From JAGQPD01 sp020426865 (GTDB taxonomy: Bacteria; Planctomycetota; Planctomycetia; Pirellulales; Pirellulaceae), in the NCBI GenBank assembly GCA_041399065.1, contig JAWKTN010000005.1, positions 124,001-188,000 of the forward strand: a DNA stretch of 64,000 bases, given 5' to 3'. Under the pieces are notes generated by a model that had not been told where the DNA came from, did no database searches, and saw only the letters and a list, made by a program, of their open reading frames with translations. Position numbers and translations under genes: made by a program. Shown piece by piece: positions 45,271 through 54,300 of the stretch (the first letter of the stretch is position 1; each line of letters begins with the position of its first letter).

Positions 45271-46458
45271 TTAAACCAATTGACTGAGCCCATGAACCAG
45301 TCGCCCCATCCCCTCCGTTACTGTTGTATCATTCAGCGCCCCGTATGCAATCCTCAATCGGCACCCAGGCGTTTTGCCGAACATGCTGCCTGGCATCACC
45401 GCCACGCCATATTGTTTGACCAATCGTTCGACGAGCTCCAAGTCGCGTTGGTCGGTATCCAGTTGCACGAGCACATAAAAAGCGCCATCCGGTTGCGGAA
45501 CCCGGCAGCGGTCGCCGAGCGCCGCCAAATGCTCCAAGACGCAATCTCGAACGGTGCGGAATGGAGCGATCTGCTGGCGGCACCAATCGCCGCCGACCGA
45601 CAACGCCGCGTGTGCTGCGATTTGGCTGATCATCGGTGGACATACCAGGTTCGTATCCTGGATTTTCTTCACCGAATGCTCCAGGGCCGACGGGACGACC
45701 ATGTATCCGATCCGCCATCCAGCCATACCGTAGGCCTTCGACAACGAAAAGAGACTGATCGTGTGTGGGACGCTGTGGGGCAAGGAGGCCGGCGAAAAAT
45801 GCCCGCGGTCGGAATAGACGAAATACTCGTAGGCCTCATCCGAAATATGGTAGATGCCCCGCAGTTGGCATAACTGATTGACAGCTGTCAGTGCCTCTCG
45901 CGAAAACACCGCACCGGTTGGATTGCCCGGCGAAACGGTAACCACAGCACGAGTGCGATCCGTGATCGCTGATTCGATGGCCGATAGATCCAACTGATAA
46001 TCGTCGGTGGTCGCGACAACCACCGGGCGACACCCGGCGATTTCGATCGCCATCTCGTGATTGAAGTAATACGGACTCAGTAGGACGATCTCATCGTCGA
46101 TGTCGGCAATTGCCAAAACGGCATTGACGAACCCCATGTTCGATCCGGCCGTAACGATGATACTCCGATGGTCATCGGGATGATCGACACAAATCTTGTT
46201 GTCGCATATCAACTTGGCACGGATCGCGTGAAGCAATTCGTCGACACCACGAACAAGCCCATAGCGATGGATGCGACCATTGGCAGCATGATCGGCGCCG
46301 GCGGCCGCTGCCACCGCTCGCATCACTTCTTCCGGCGGCGGATAGTGGACGATCCCCTGCCCTAGCGAAATCGTTCCCGGATGTTGGGCGACCCACTGCC
46401 CCACTACGGGAATCATCGGTTCTTGAACGAGTTCAATGCGTCGGCTGATGCGGGGCAT
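45271..46458 (-). CDS. PLP aminotransferase (class I/II), probable glutamine/methionine transaminase
   Basis: A 395-residue aminotransferase. The PLP lysine is in SLSKAYGMAGWRIGY, with the pyridine-binding Asp in HISDEAYEYF and the Asn in SPGNPTGAVF. The start used is the ATG at 46458; a TTG two codons upstream is in frame. The sequence type fits glutamine-phenylpyruvate/methionine transaminases that use glutamine as amino donor, giving alpha-ketoglutaramate. The omega-amidase follows by 23 bp, matching the transaminase-omega-amidase pathway that also regenerates methionine. The exact donor cannot be proved from sequence. Confidence 0.88.
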   Translation of the reverse strand: MPRISRRIELVQEPMIPVVGQWVAQHPGTISLGQGIVHYPPPEEVMRAVAAAAGADHAANGRIHRYGLVRGVDELLHAIRAKLICDNKICVDHPDDHRSIIVTAGSNMGFVNAVLAIADIDDEIVLLSPYYFNHEMAIEIAGCRPVVVATTDDYQLDLSAIESAITDRTRAVVTVSPGNPTGAVFSREALTAVNQLCQLRGIYHISDEAYEYFVYSDRGHFSPASLPHSVPHTISLFSLSKAYGMAGWRIGYMVVPSALEHSVKKIQDTNLVCPPMISQIAAHAALSVGGDWCRQQIAPFRTVRDCVLEHLAALGDRCRVPQPDGAFYVLVQLDTDQRDLELVERLVKQYGVAVMPGSMFGKTPGCRLRIAYGALNDTTVTEGMGRLVHGLSQLV

Positions 46459-46689
46459 GGACAACGATCATCGCCGGTTTGAAGCGATTGGGTCGACGGT
46501 ACTACGTTCCCAGTATACCGTAGCCGTTCGTCCAGCCAAATACGGGGCGGCATGCCGTCGCCGTCTGGTTTCCCCAGCGTTCTGGTGCCACAACTTTTCT
46601 GATTGCTTCCAGTGCCATCGCACTCATGCGATGCGGTCAGCAATTCTCACTCCTCGTGCGACACCGTTTCTATGATGACTCTGCGCTCT

Positions 46690-46760
46690 AATGCCTCGAA
46701 CCACAAAGCATTGGGCAATTGTTTGAGACATCAATACCTCGAACCGCATAGCATCACGGC
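46690..46760 (+). repeat. tandem AATACCTCGAACC repeat, 43-bp period (two copies)
   Basis: Copy one is AATGCCTCGAACCACAAAGC plus ATTGGGC (46690-46716); copy two begins AATACCTCGAACCGCATAGC at 46733. The 43-bp spacing equals that at 51149-51218. Confidence 0.75.
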
Positions 46761-46829
46761 CGAGGACCGGGCTAGATACGTTAGGCATTCGCCGAAACCG
46801 GGCCCTTCGGGCCCGCCGGGGTTGTGAAG

Positions 46830-46859
46830 GGCAAGTTCGAGGTGGCGTTCGTTCTATTG
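46830..46859 (+). repeat. 30-bp direct repeat, first copy
   Basis: GGCAAGTTCGAGGTGGCG, then TTCGTTCTATTG. The second copy is at 47568-47597 and differs at two bases. Each follows a TTCGG-loop hairpin. Confidence 0.7.
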
Positions 46860-47335
46860 ATCCCAAGGCCTTCCAGGCCTTCGGCCCGGAGGGCCGCAAC
46901 ACCCCCTGCCGGTGGCGAAGCCACCGGTGGCGTGCTCCCCCGCGCCCAGGCCCGGAGGGCCGACACACATACGGCACCGCGGCGTCGACAGGTGCCGGAA
47001 GCGTGTGCATCTTGACGCCTGTGGCAAAACGGTACCACTACGCTCGATTTCGTCCTACTTGGTCGCAGCAATTCTGCTTCTTTCATGGCCATCTTGCTAG
47101 TTCCTGTCACTTTTGCAGATCATTCCTGTTTCAATGATGTCCCTCTGGTGGTGGACTGGAAACTTTGAATCCAATCCAAAACTATCGTTTTCAAACACAT
47201 CCCCACGACCCATACCGACGGAATTGAAATTCATGTTTGCGTGCACGGTAAGAACACTCAGACTCGCTGCTTGTCCAGATGCGGGAGACGCCCGAAGCGT
47301 CCTCGGTCCGTCTATGACTCTACTGCGTCACACTG

Positions 47336-47520
47336 GGCCGCCTCGCCGGCTTGTCCGGCAGGAGCCACAGTTTGAAAGCTAGGGCAAAACTGTTGCCACA
47401 CCCGCATTGGCCGAGGCGGTCGCCGCCGCAGGCGGCACCCGCCCGAGCCGGGGGGTGAAGCCGCGGAACCAGCTAGCCAACCAAACTGTGGCTCCTGCCG
47501 GGCAAGCCGGCGAGGGGGCC
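47336..47520. repeat. 39-bp inverted repeat with 107-bp centre
   Basis: Arms 47336-47374 and 47482-47520 pair at 37 of 39 positions. The inner 31 bases, from CGCCGGCTTG to CACAGTTTG, have one mismatch. The centre is a GC-rich non-coding stretch. It could be a decayed mobile element or a large structured RNA; no transposase is present. Confidence 0.7.
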
Positions 47521-47567
47521 AACGCACGCCACCGGCAGAGGTCGTGACGGGCCTTCGGCCCTGGCAC

Positions 47568-47597
47568 GGCAAGTTCGAGGTGGCGCTCGTTCTATCG
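47568..47597 (+). repeat. 30-bp direct repeat, second copy
   Basis: GGCAAGTTCGAGGTGGCG, then CTCGTTCTATCG; 28 of 30 bases agree with the copy at 46830-46859. It lies 38 bp past the end of the sulfatase B gene. Confidence 0.7.
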
Positions 47598-47635
47598 TGA
47601 ATTTCATTCAGTCGTAAGCACGAGATCCGACAGTG

Positions 47636-49171
47636 CTAATATAGGTCCGGAGATTGCCGCTGGCTTGTCGTTCTTAACGCATCGAGATCAGCCCGCAGCT
47701 CGGCCACCTTTTGGGGGAATTCAGCAAAAAGATTCTTCCGTTGTGCAATGTCGTCGTTCAAGTTGTAAAGCGCAGCGGGATGTTCGTCCTTGGAATACGC
47801 AAACTGTTCGTCGAACCATTTGGGAACCTGGCTCACAGCGCCTGTTGGGGCGTTGATCAAGACCCAGTTGTCCTTGCGAATGGCATAATGGTCCTTATTC
47901 GTGTTGTGGACGTGCCGCGTCCGTGCTGAACTACTCGCGCCTTTGATCAAATCCAATTGATTGAGACTATCATCGGCGGCGGAATCGGGCAGTACGGCAC
48001 CGACAATTGCCGCGACCGTGGCCATAAAGTCAACTTGGCTGATAAGTTCACCGGATACACGACCGGCGGGTACAACGCCGGGCCAACGAATGACCAGTGG
48101 CACGCGGTGCCCGCCGTCCCAGATGTCGCGTTTCAGCCCCCGCAGTTCTCCCATGCTGCGATGTTGGAAGTTGCGAATGCGGTCATACGCGTAACGCTCG
48201 GGGCCATTGTCGGCAGTGAAGATGACGAGCGTGTTTTCACGGAATCCATTTTCGTCCAAGGCTTGCAACACTTGCCCGGCGCACCAATCGCTTTCCGCCA
48301 TAAAATCGCCGAAGCCGCCTGCCTTCGTCTTTCCCTGCCACTCTGCTGTCGGCACAATCGGAGCATGAGGTGAGGTCCAAGGGAAATACAAGAAGAAGGG
48401 CATCGCCTCACCCCGTCGATCCTTGATCCATGAAACCGCTCTGCGGGTCAACTCAGGCATTACCTGATCTTGCCGCCAATCGGCGACCATCGGCCCCGGG
48501 CGACCTTCCGGAGCTCCTTCCGCCGGTTTGGGATTCGGCGCGTACGGCACCGTGGGTGCGTCGGTCACCGTGCGGTTTTCGATCCATGTGTACGGAGGAA
48601 AATTCGGGACGTCGTCCCCGAAGTAGTCGTCGAAACCATGATCGAGCGGCCCATCGGGTATTGGACGTGTCCAATCGAAGGCATCGGCCTGCCAGACACT
48701 GGCGTTTTTCACTTTCATCGGCGTCGCGCCAGGCTTGCGGATCGCGGCCCAATCCCATCCCAAATGCCACTTGCCGATGCATGCAGTCCGGTATCCATGC
48801 GCCTTCAGCATCTGTGCCATTGTCAGGTCATCCTGCGCGAACACCGACGGTCCCCATGCATTGACAATGTTGTGAAACCGTCGCCAATGGTATCGCCCCG
48901 TAAGCATGGCATAACGACTGGGTGTGCAAATCCCGGATGAACTGTGCGCGTCTGTGAACCGAGTTCCTTCACTCGCCAAACGGTCCAAATTCGGCGTGGG
49001 GATTTTTGACTCACGGTTCTGGACCCCCAGGTCGCCATGCCCCATGTCGTCGGCATATAGAATGACGATGTTCGGCAGATTCCCCTCCGCACCACATGCC
49101 ACATCCGAGGTCATTGCAAGCGTACCCGCCAACTCAATGGCGACGATCACGGACAACAGATACCGAAACAT
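47636..49171 (-). CDS. Cys-type sulfatase B
   Basis: A 511-residue exported sulfatase. A signal peptide (YLLSVIVAIELAGTLAM) is followed by Asp41-Asp42 (LYADDMGHGDLG) and the activation site Cys82-Thr-Pro-Ser-Arg (GICTPSRYAMLTGR). Other motifs are CIGKWHLGWDW and LVIFTADNGPE. The metal/sulfate set is complete. GGGAGGG is about 7 bases before the ATG. It is probably an arylsulfatase- or polysaccharide-type enzyme; the substrate cannot be told. It depends on FGE for activity. Confidence 0.95.
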   Translation of the reverse strand: MFRYLLSVIVAIELAGTLAMTSDVACGAEGNLPNIVILYADDMGHGDLGVQNRESKIPTPNLDRLASEGTRFTDAHSSSGICTPSRYAMLTGRYHWRRFHNIVNAWGPSVFAQDDLTMAQMLKAHGYRTACIGKWHLGWDWAAIRKPGATPMKVKNASVWQADAFDWTRPIPDGPLDHGFDDYFGDDVPNFPPYTWIENRTVTDAPTVPYAPNPKPAEGAPEGRPGPMVADWRQDQVMPELTRRAVSWIKDRRGEAMPFFLYFPWTSPHAPIVPTAEWQGKTKAGGFGDFMAESDWCAGQVLQALDENGFRENTLVIFTADNGPERYAYDRIRNFQHRSMGELRGLKRDIWDGGHRVPLVIRWPGVVPAGRVSGELISQVDFMATVAAIVGAVLPDSAADDSLNQLDLIKGASSSARTRHVHNTNKDHYAIRKDNWVLINAPTGAVSQVPKWFDEQFAYSKDEHPAALYNLNDDIAQRKNLFAEFPQKVAELRADLDALRTTSQRQSPDLY

Positions 49172-49287
49172 AACTGAACCCTCCCTTTGCCCTGGTCACA
49201 AAACGCCCATGCCCCGACGCGTCGACATAGGATACCCGTCGACCAGAGAGACTGCAAATCGCCGGTCGCGAGCATCAAAAGATTCGC

Positions 49288-50865
49288 TTACTGTCGCGGC
49301 CCCATCGGCATTCTCAAGTTCAATTGCCGCAACAAGTCGGCCACCACGTCCGGTCGTTCGCCCGCAATATTCGTCGTGGCGTCCCCCTTGGCCATGTCGT
49401 AGAGTTCCACGTGCTCTATTTGCTGGTTGCGGCGGTGGCGAACCAACCGATAGTTGGCCGTCCGAATCGTTTCGCGATTCGACTGGTAAGAGATGGCGGT
49501 ACCACCGTCTGACGACGGATCATCGAGAGCTTTTTCTAGTGGTAGTGGTTGTCCGTCGAGCCCTTCAGGCAGCGGCAATTCACACGATTCACAAAGCGTT
49601 GGGAAGATGTCGATCGATTCCACTACCGCGTGCATCGGCGTTCCCCGTTCGATCATGCCCGGTGCGGAAATGATCAACGGCGACCGCAACGATTCTTCAA
49701 ACAGGCTGTGCTTCCCCCAAATGCCATGCTCACCCAAGTGCCAACCGTGATCACCCCACAAAACCACAATCGTATCTTTCGCAAGCTGCAATGCCTGCAA
49801 CTTATCGAGTAACTGACCAACAAGTGCGTCCGAGTAAGTCACGCATGCGGCATAGTGCCGGCGGACGAGATCGGCAAATTCAGTGTCCGAACGCGGGTCT
49901 CGCCCCCAGCGGTTGTATTTCATGAATTCGGCCGAGCCATGCCATGTGGTTTTTCCTGCGGGCTTATTCGGATGGGGAATCGCCGGCAGCTGAACACTGG
50001 CGTAGTGCTCCATGTACCTGGCAGGGGCACCAAACGGCAAATGCGGTTTGAGAAAACCAACGGCCAGAAAAAAGGGGGTCCTCGAATCACCGGGCTGCTT
50101 GGCGTCGGCCGCCAACAGTTCAAGTTGCTCAATCGCAACGGCCGCGGTCAGCCCATCTGGATAGATTGTGTCATCACCCTCGGCTGATTGGAAGATATCC
50201 ATTTTGCCGGCGTCACGACGGATCTCTCCATGAGCCAATCCGTGCATCGCCCCTTCGGGGTGCTGCCATGCTCCTGTCGGCATCAGGTTTCGATCCCAAG
50301 CACCCGGCATTTCTTCCAATGTCTTGTCAGCCCAATGGTTGCCATAAAGTCCACCTGGCCGGTGTGAGACCTTGCCAATCGCGACCGTCGCATATCCCTG
50401 GCCGCGAAACCACTCGGGCATGCTCACCGACGCGATTTCGCGGTTCTTGGCCCGAAAGACAAATGCTTCATTGCCACGCTCGTCACCACTCCGCGCGTAG
50501 CGTCCTGTCAACAGGGCGAACCGCGATGCACCACACGTTGGTGCCTGCACGTAGTGATGTGTAAACATTCGCCCCGCCGCCGCCAGTCGGTCAATGTTTG
50601 GCGAATGAATATAGTCGACACCAAAACAACGCAGCTCGGGTCGCAAATCGTCCACGCATATCAAGAGGATGTTGGGCGGCGACCGTCCAGTGCCGGTCTC
50701 CGTCGCCTCGGTCCTGTCAGAAATGGCAATCAGGCCGAAGTAGCAGCATAGTGCCGCGCAGAAGAATTGCTGCCCAACATTCCAGCTGAGGACAGCTGGA
50801 CAACTTTGCGTTCTTGCCTTTATCATCGGCCCAAAGTGCCGACCCGAGACGATTCTTCCGGTCAT
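49288..50865 (-). CDS. Cys-type sulfatase C, iduronate-2-sulfatase-like
   Basis: A 525-residue exported sulfatase with metal ligands Asp72-Asp73 (CVDDLRPEL) and an activation site Cys111-Gly-Ala-Ser-Arg (TCGASRFALLTGR), the C-x-A-x-R version. The phrases LLICVDDLRPELRCFG and GFLKPHLPFGAPARYMEHY are typical of the iduronate-2-sulfatase group. The start at 50865 has AAAGG upstream; the ATG at 50826 would place the signal-like FFCAALCCYFGLIAIS nearer the N-terminus, so either may be used. It follows sulfatase B's strand 116 bp further upstream. Confidence 0.92.
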   Translation of the reverse strand: MTGRIVSGRHFGPMIKARTQSCPAVLSWNVGQQFFCAALCCYFGLIAISDRTEATETGTGRSPPNILLICVDDLRPELRCFGVDYIHSPNIDRLAAAGRMFTHHYVQAPTCGASRFALLTGRYARSGDERGNEAFVFRAKNREIASVSMPEWFRGQGYATVAIGKVSHRPGGLYGNHWADKTLEEMPGAWDRNLMPTGAWQHPEGAMHGLAHGEIRRDAGKMDIFQSAEGDDTIYPDGLTAAVAIEQLELLAADAKQPGDSRTPFFLAVGFLKPHLPFGAPARYMEHYASVQLPAIPHPNKPAGKTTWHGSAEFMKYNRWGRDPRSDTEFADLVRRHYAACVTYSDALVGQLLDKLQALQLAKDTIVVLWGDHGWHLGEHGIWGKHSLFEESLRSPLIISAPGMIERGTPMHAVVESIDIFPTLCESCELPLPEGLDGQPLPLEKALDDPSSDGGTAISYQSNRETIRTANYRLVRHRRNQQIEHVELYDMAKGDATTNIAGERPDVVADLLRQLNLRMPMGPRQ

Positions 50866-51059
50866 TACAGTTTGCCTTTGTAAAGCATCGTTCCGTGCCC
50901 GTGGTACCGTAAATCGATAAGTGTACCAAGTTGGTTGGGTCGAAGCACCTGTGGCATCCCCGCGGCTCGACAGCCGAGCGCATTCGGAGTCGTCTGGAGC
51001 GTCAGCAGTGGCGGCGGGACTGCCCGGTCTGCGACCTCATCTTTCCCCTCCCAAGTGCA

Positions 51060-51150
51060 ACGGGGACCATTACGTCAGTGGCGTTAGTTCCCGAGCCCGG
51101 CGTTGGAACGCTGGCGGTTCTTGGTTTGTTGGTCACTTGGCGCCGCCGGA
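51060..51150 (+). pseudogene. relic of a PEP-CTERM gene (C-terminal tail only)
   Basis: One frame reads SVALVPEPGVGTLAVLGLLV and then TWRRR, a complete PEP-CTERM sorting signal (VPEP codons 51087-51098). The upstream part of that frame shows no protein character, no signal peptide and no dockerin. The tail runs straight into the AATACCTCGAACC repeat, as in the intact gene at 4491-5291. Confidence 0.65.
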
Positions 51151-51218
51151 TACCTCGAACCACAAAGTATTGGGCGAGCGTTTAGGATGCTAATACCTCA
51201 AACCACAAAGTATTGGGC
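51149..51218 (+). repeat. tandem AATACCTCGAACC repeat, 43-bp period (two copies)
   Basis: Units at 51149-51175 and 51192-51218, 25 of 27 bases identical; both end AAGTATTGGGC. AATAC and GTATT form short inverted ends in the second unit. The same period is seen at 46690. Confidence 0.8.
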
Positions 51219-51372
51219 GTCGTCGGGAGCTTGTTGAGTAGAATGCGAGGCTTGAGAACAAGCGGGCACGCATCTTCTTGGCCACAGGGACGCATCGGCC
51301 TTCCGCCCTAGCATCGCGAAGGCAAGCAACGTCCGCGGTGCTGAAATGACCTCTGCGCCACGGGTAAATACA

Positions 51373-54300
51373 CTATTGTGTCAATTCGGTGAGCAATTCA
51401 CGGAGTTCATCGGCCAGTTTGGGATGTGCGCCGACGTGCAGCCATTTGATGGTGCCATCGGGTCCGACGACTACGGTCTGGGGGATGCCTTGCACCTGGA
51501 AGTCGCGGCCAACCTTTCCGTCGCGGTCCAGGGCCACGGCAACTTCCCATCCGCGAGTCTGCAGGAATTCTTCGATCACTTCGTTCGTCTCACCCTGATT
51601 GACGGCAATCAATTCGACCTTGTCATCGGGAAACTCGCGCGACACCTCGATGATCTTCGGCAAGGATGCGACACACGGGCCACACCAGGTCGCCCAGAAG
51701 TCCAAGATCAAGACCTTGCCTTGCTTCTGGCTCAAACGCAACTTTGGCCCCACCAACATGTCCACGGAAAAATCGTTGGGCTTGGTACCGATCAACGGTG
51801 AATTGGCACCCATCGCGGCATCGTCCGACTCCGGATCAGGAAACTGAGGTTCGACGGCACTGACGAGTTTCCATTGCGAATAGGCCAACACAGGCGTGGA
51901 ATCAGGCGGTTGCCCCAGCTGCAATGCCTGCATATCCGCAACGTTGATGGCACATTCACCAAACAATGCGTGTGCACCAACAAGCCGACCATCGTGAACG
52001 CGCTCGGGTGCAATCGAAAATGTCACACCAGACGAAAACGTGATCTGAGCAACATTGTTGGGCCGAACGAATTCTTCGCTTTCGCTATCGGGCTGGTCGA
52101 ACCAAATTACACCACCGAGGCGGTTGCGAGGGATAATCAGGTTCTCCATCCGCGATTTGAATGTCACTTGCTTCTCATCCAACAACACCAATTGGCCGCG
52201 GAGCACATCGCCGTTAAGCCCCACCAGCACGTGTTGCGGCGGGTTATGTTTACGGCTGCGCGGGATCGTAAGCAGCGGATGACTGGACATGGAGTCCACG
52301 TCCAACATATTGACCGGCCCGGCCGTACGGCGGACGGTGAAGTCCGAAACCGTCAGTAGCCCATCTTCGGGATTTCCCTGTTTGACGCGATTTCCGTCGA
52401 CCGCCACATTCAATGGCTGCACGTACATCGTCAAACCGCAGCTCTGAATGTCGATGCCATTGGTAGGTTGGCTCATCACCTGTTGATCGTTCAGAAAGAC
52501 TTGAAAGTTCTTTTCACTGAACAACAACCTCAATTTGGCATCCATCTGATTGCCTTGTGGCCGCATCATGAACTGGCCATTCCCCATCCGGGATTGGATA
52601 CCCATTTGACCGCTGAGATAGTAGATCAGCAGGTTGGGCGCTTGTTGTTGCGGATTCCCCTTGAAGGTGAGATTCAACAGAGCGGGCGCCGAAGCATTCC
52701 ACTTGAGATTGAAGGCGATCTCATTACCGTTGAGCGGCAGCTCGTGTTCGAGGTTTGCATTTCCCTTGAATACTACACGATTCGGAGAGCGGTCGACCTG
52801 TTTTTTATCGCCATTGACGACCCACTCGTTGCCAAACCCTCGCGTGATTGACTCGGTATTTCCACCTAACTCAATGGCTTTCACAGCGCTGGTGGGAATC
52901 TGCGTCACATCGCAGAACGGAGTCTCGACGGCCATTTCTTCTTCGTTGATCCCGTACAGATGGCAGGGAATCACGTCGCCATTGCGGAGGTGAAGGACAT
53001 CTGTAAATTTTTCACGACGTTCCGCGGCAGCTTCATCCTCGTCACCATCGTCGATCTTGGCTGTGCCGTCCTCACGGGCCAGTCCCCACTCAATGCGGGC
53101 CGGTTTATCCAATGACAATCGGCTGGCATCAATCGCGCCGACGGGTTTCCATCCCAGACTTTCCTCCTCGCCAACCGGGGCCAACGTGCCGTGCAAGGTC
53201 ACATTTGGCAACTCCATGCGACCAACCGTCTCTACCCTGGGGGCTTCTCCTTCCGGGAACTTCAGCATTCGAGCGCCGTGGAGGGGACAACGAACCGGAT
53301 CACTGCTAAATCGCGTTTGCAACATAGCAACATCATCGGAAATGGCGACCAATTGGCCGAGCACCAACGTGCCATCGAAATAGTCGATCTGTAGCGATCG
53401 TGGATCCGCCGGCGGTTCGGGCGCTTCGCCGAAATCCACGCTGTCGATCTCATCAAGCATCAACACTTCCGACTTGCCATCGGCCAATTCCACTGTGATC
53501 CCGCGATCGGTACTTTCCGAAGCCAAGATCTTACCGGAAATGGTTGTCCCGTCGCTCTTTTGAATTGAACTGATTTCGTCCTCAACCTTGTGTGGCACCT
53601 GCCCGTTCCAGCTGCTGACACGCACATGCGACACCGTTAGATCCGCCCCTTTGTTTTGGATGTACAATCCGGTCAAGTCCCGACCGCCAGCGTCCTCGGC
53701 TACCAGTTTACCCAGCAACCGCCCTCGCTGATCGTAGACAGAAAACTCTCCCTTCTGCTTGTTCCACAACAACCGCAAATAGAGGCTCTTCATCTCAGAA
53801 GTAATCGTCAGCAGTTGCTCAAAGTTGCCTGAATCAGTCAGGATCTGTAAAACTAGTTCATTGTCCCAGGTCTCGAGCTTAATTGTCTTCTGAGCCAATC
53901 GAGTAACGCCTGGCGGAGCAAACGCAATGACGAATCCGGGTTTACTTCGATCCCATCGCAATTCGATATCAATTTGCGAAATCTCAGGAAGCTGCATGTC
54001 GCGAAACATCTCGGCACCAATCACCTTGGTAGTAACGTGATGTTCCGGTGTCGTGCTCCACTGCCCCATCTGACGACTGGGCGACAACGTGCTCCAATCT
54101 TCCAAGCTGTTTGGTCCGGTGTACAACGCGTGCGTGTTACTCAACCGGCGAAAACTGCGGACCTCGGATTTCTTAAGGGCCAGCTCGCCGTGCTTGCCAC
54201 TGCGAATCTTGATTTGGTCTTTATCCAAGGCCAGCAATTCACCGTACACAATCTGCTGGCCGTGCGTGGCGATCACGAACGGGTCGGTGCGACGCGACGC

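Larger units (their letters stand above)
46459..47635. other. 1.2-kb gene-free region with hairpins and repeats
   Basis: No credible gene on either strand; several short frames are Pro/Arg-rich and artefactual. It contains the 43-bp tandem repeat at 46690-46760, a cluster of tight hairpins (GGGCCC-TTC-GGGCCC near 46800, GGTGGC-GAA-GCCACC at 46911-46925), a 30-bp direct repeat and a long inverted repeat, each listed separately. The bases are more GC-rich and lower in complexity than the genes on either side. Confidence 0.7.
50866..51372. other. gene-free stretch with a PEP-CTERM relic and a tandem repeat
   Basis: Between sulfatase C and the thioredoxin-domain gene. The plus strand holds the end of a PEP-CTERM protein (51060-51150) and, touching it, the 43-bp repeat pair. 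After 51218 nothing is recognisable. Confidence 0.6.

Noticed and set aside
50931..51185. 84-codon frame starting TTG as a gene
   Set aside because: Only the PEP-CTERM tail is protein-like; the first ~45 codons have no signal peptide or domain.
46690..51218. Repeats considered as a CRISPR array
   Set aside because: Only two units per site, the 16-base spacers of the two loci resemble one another, and no cas gene is present.
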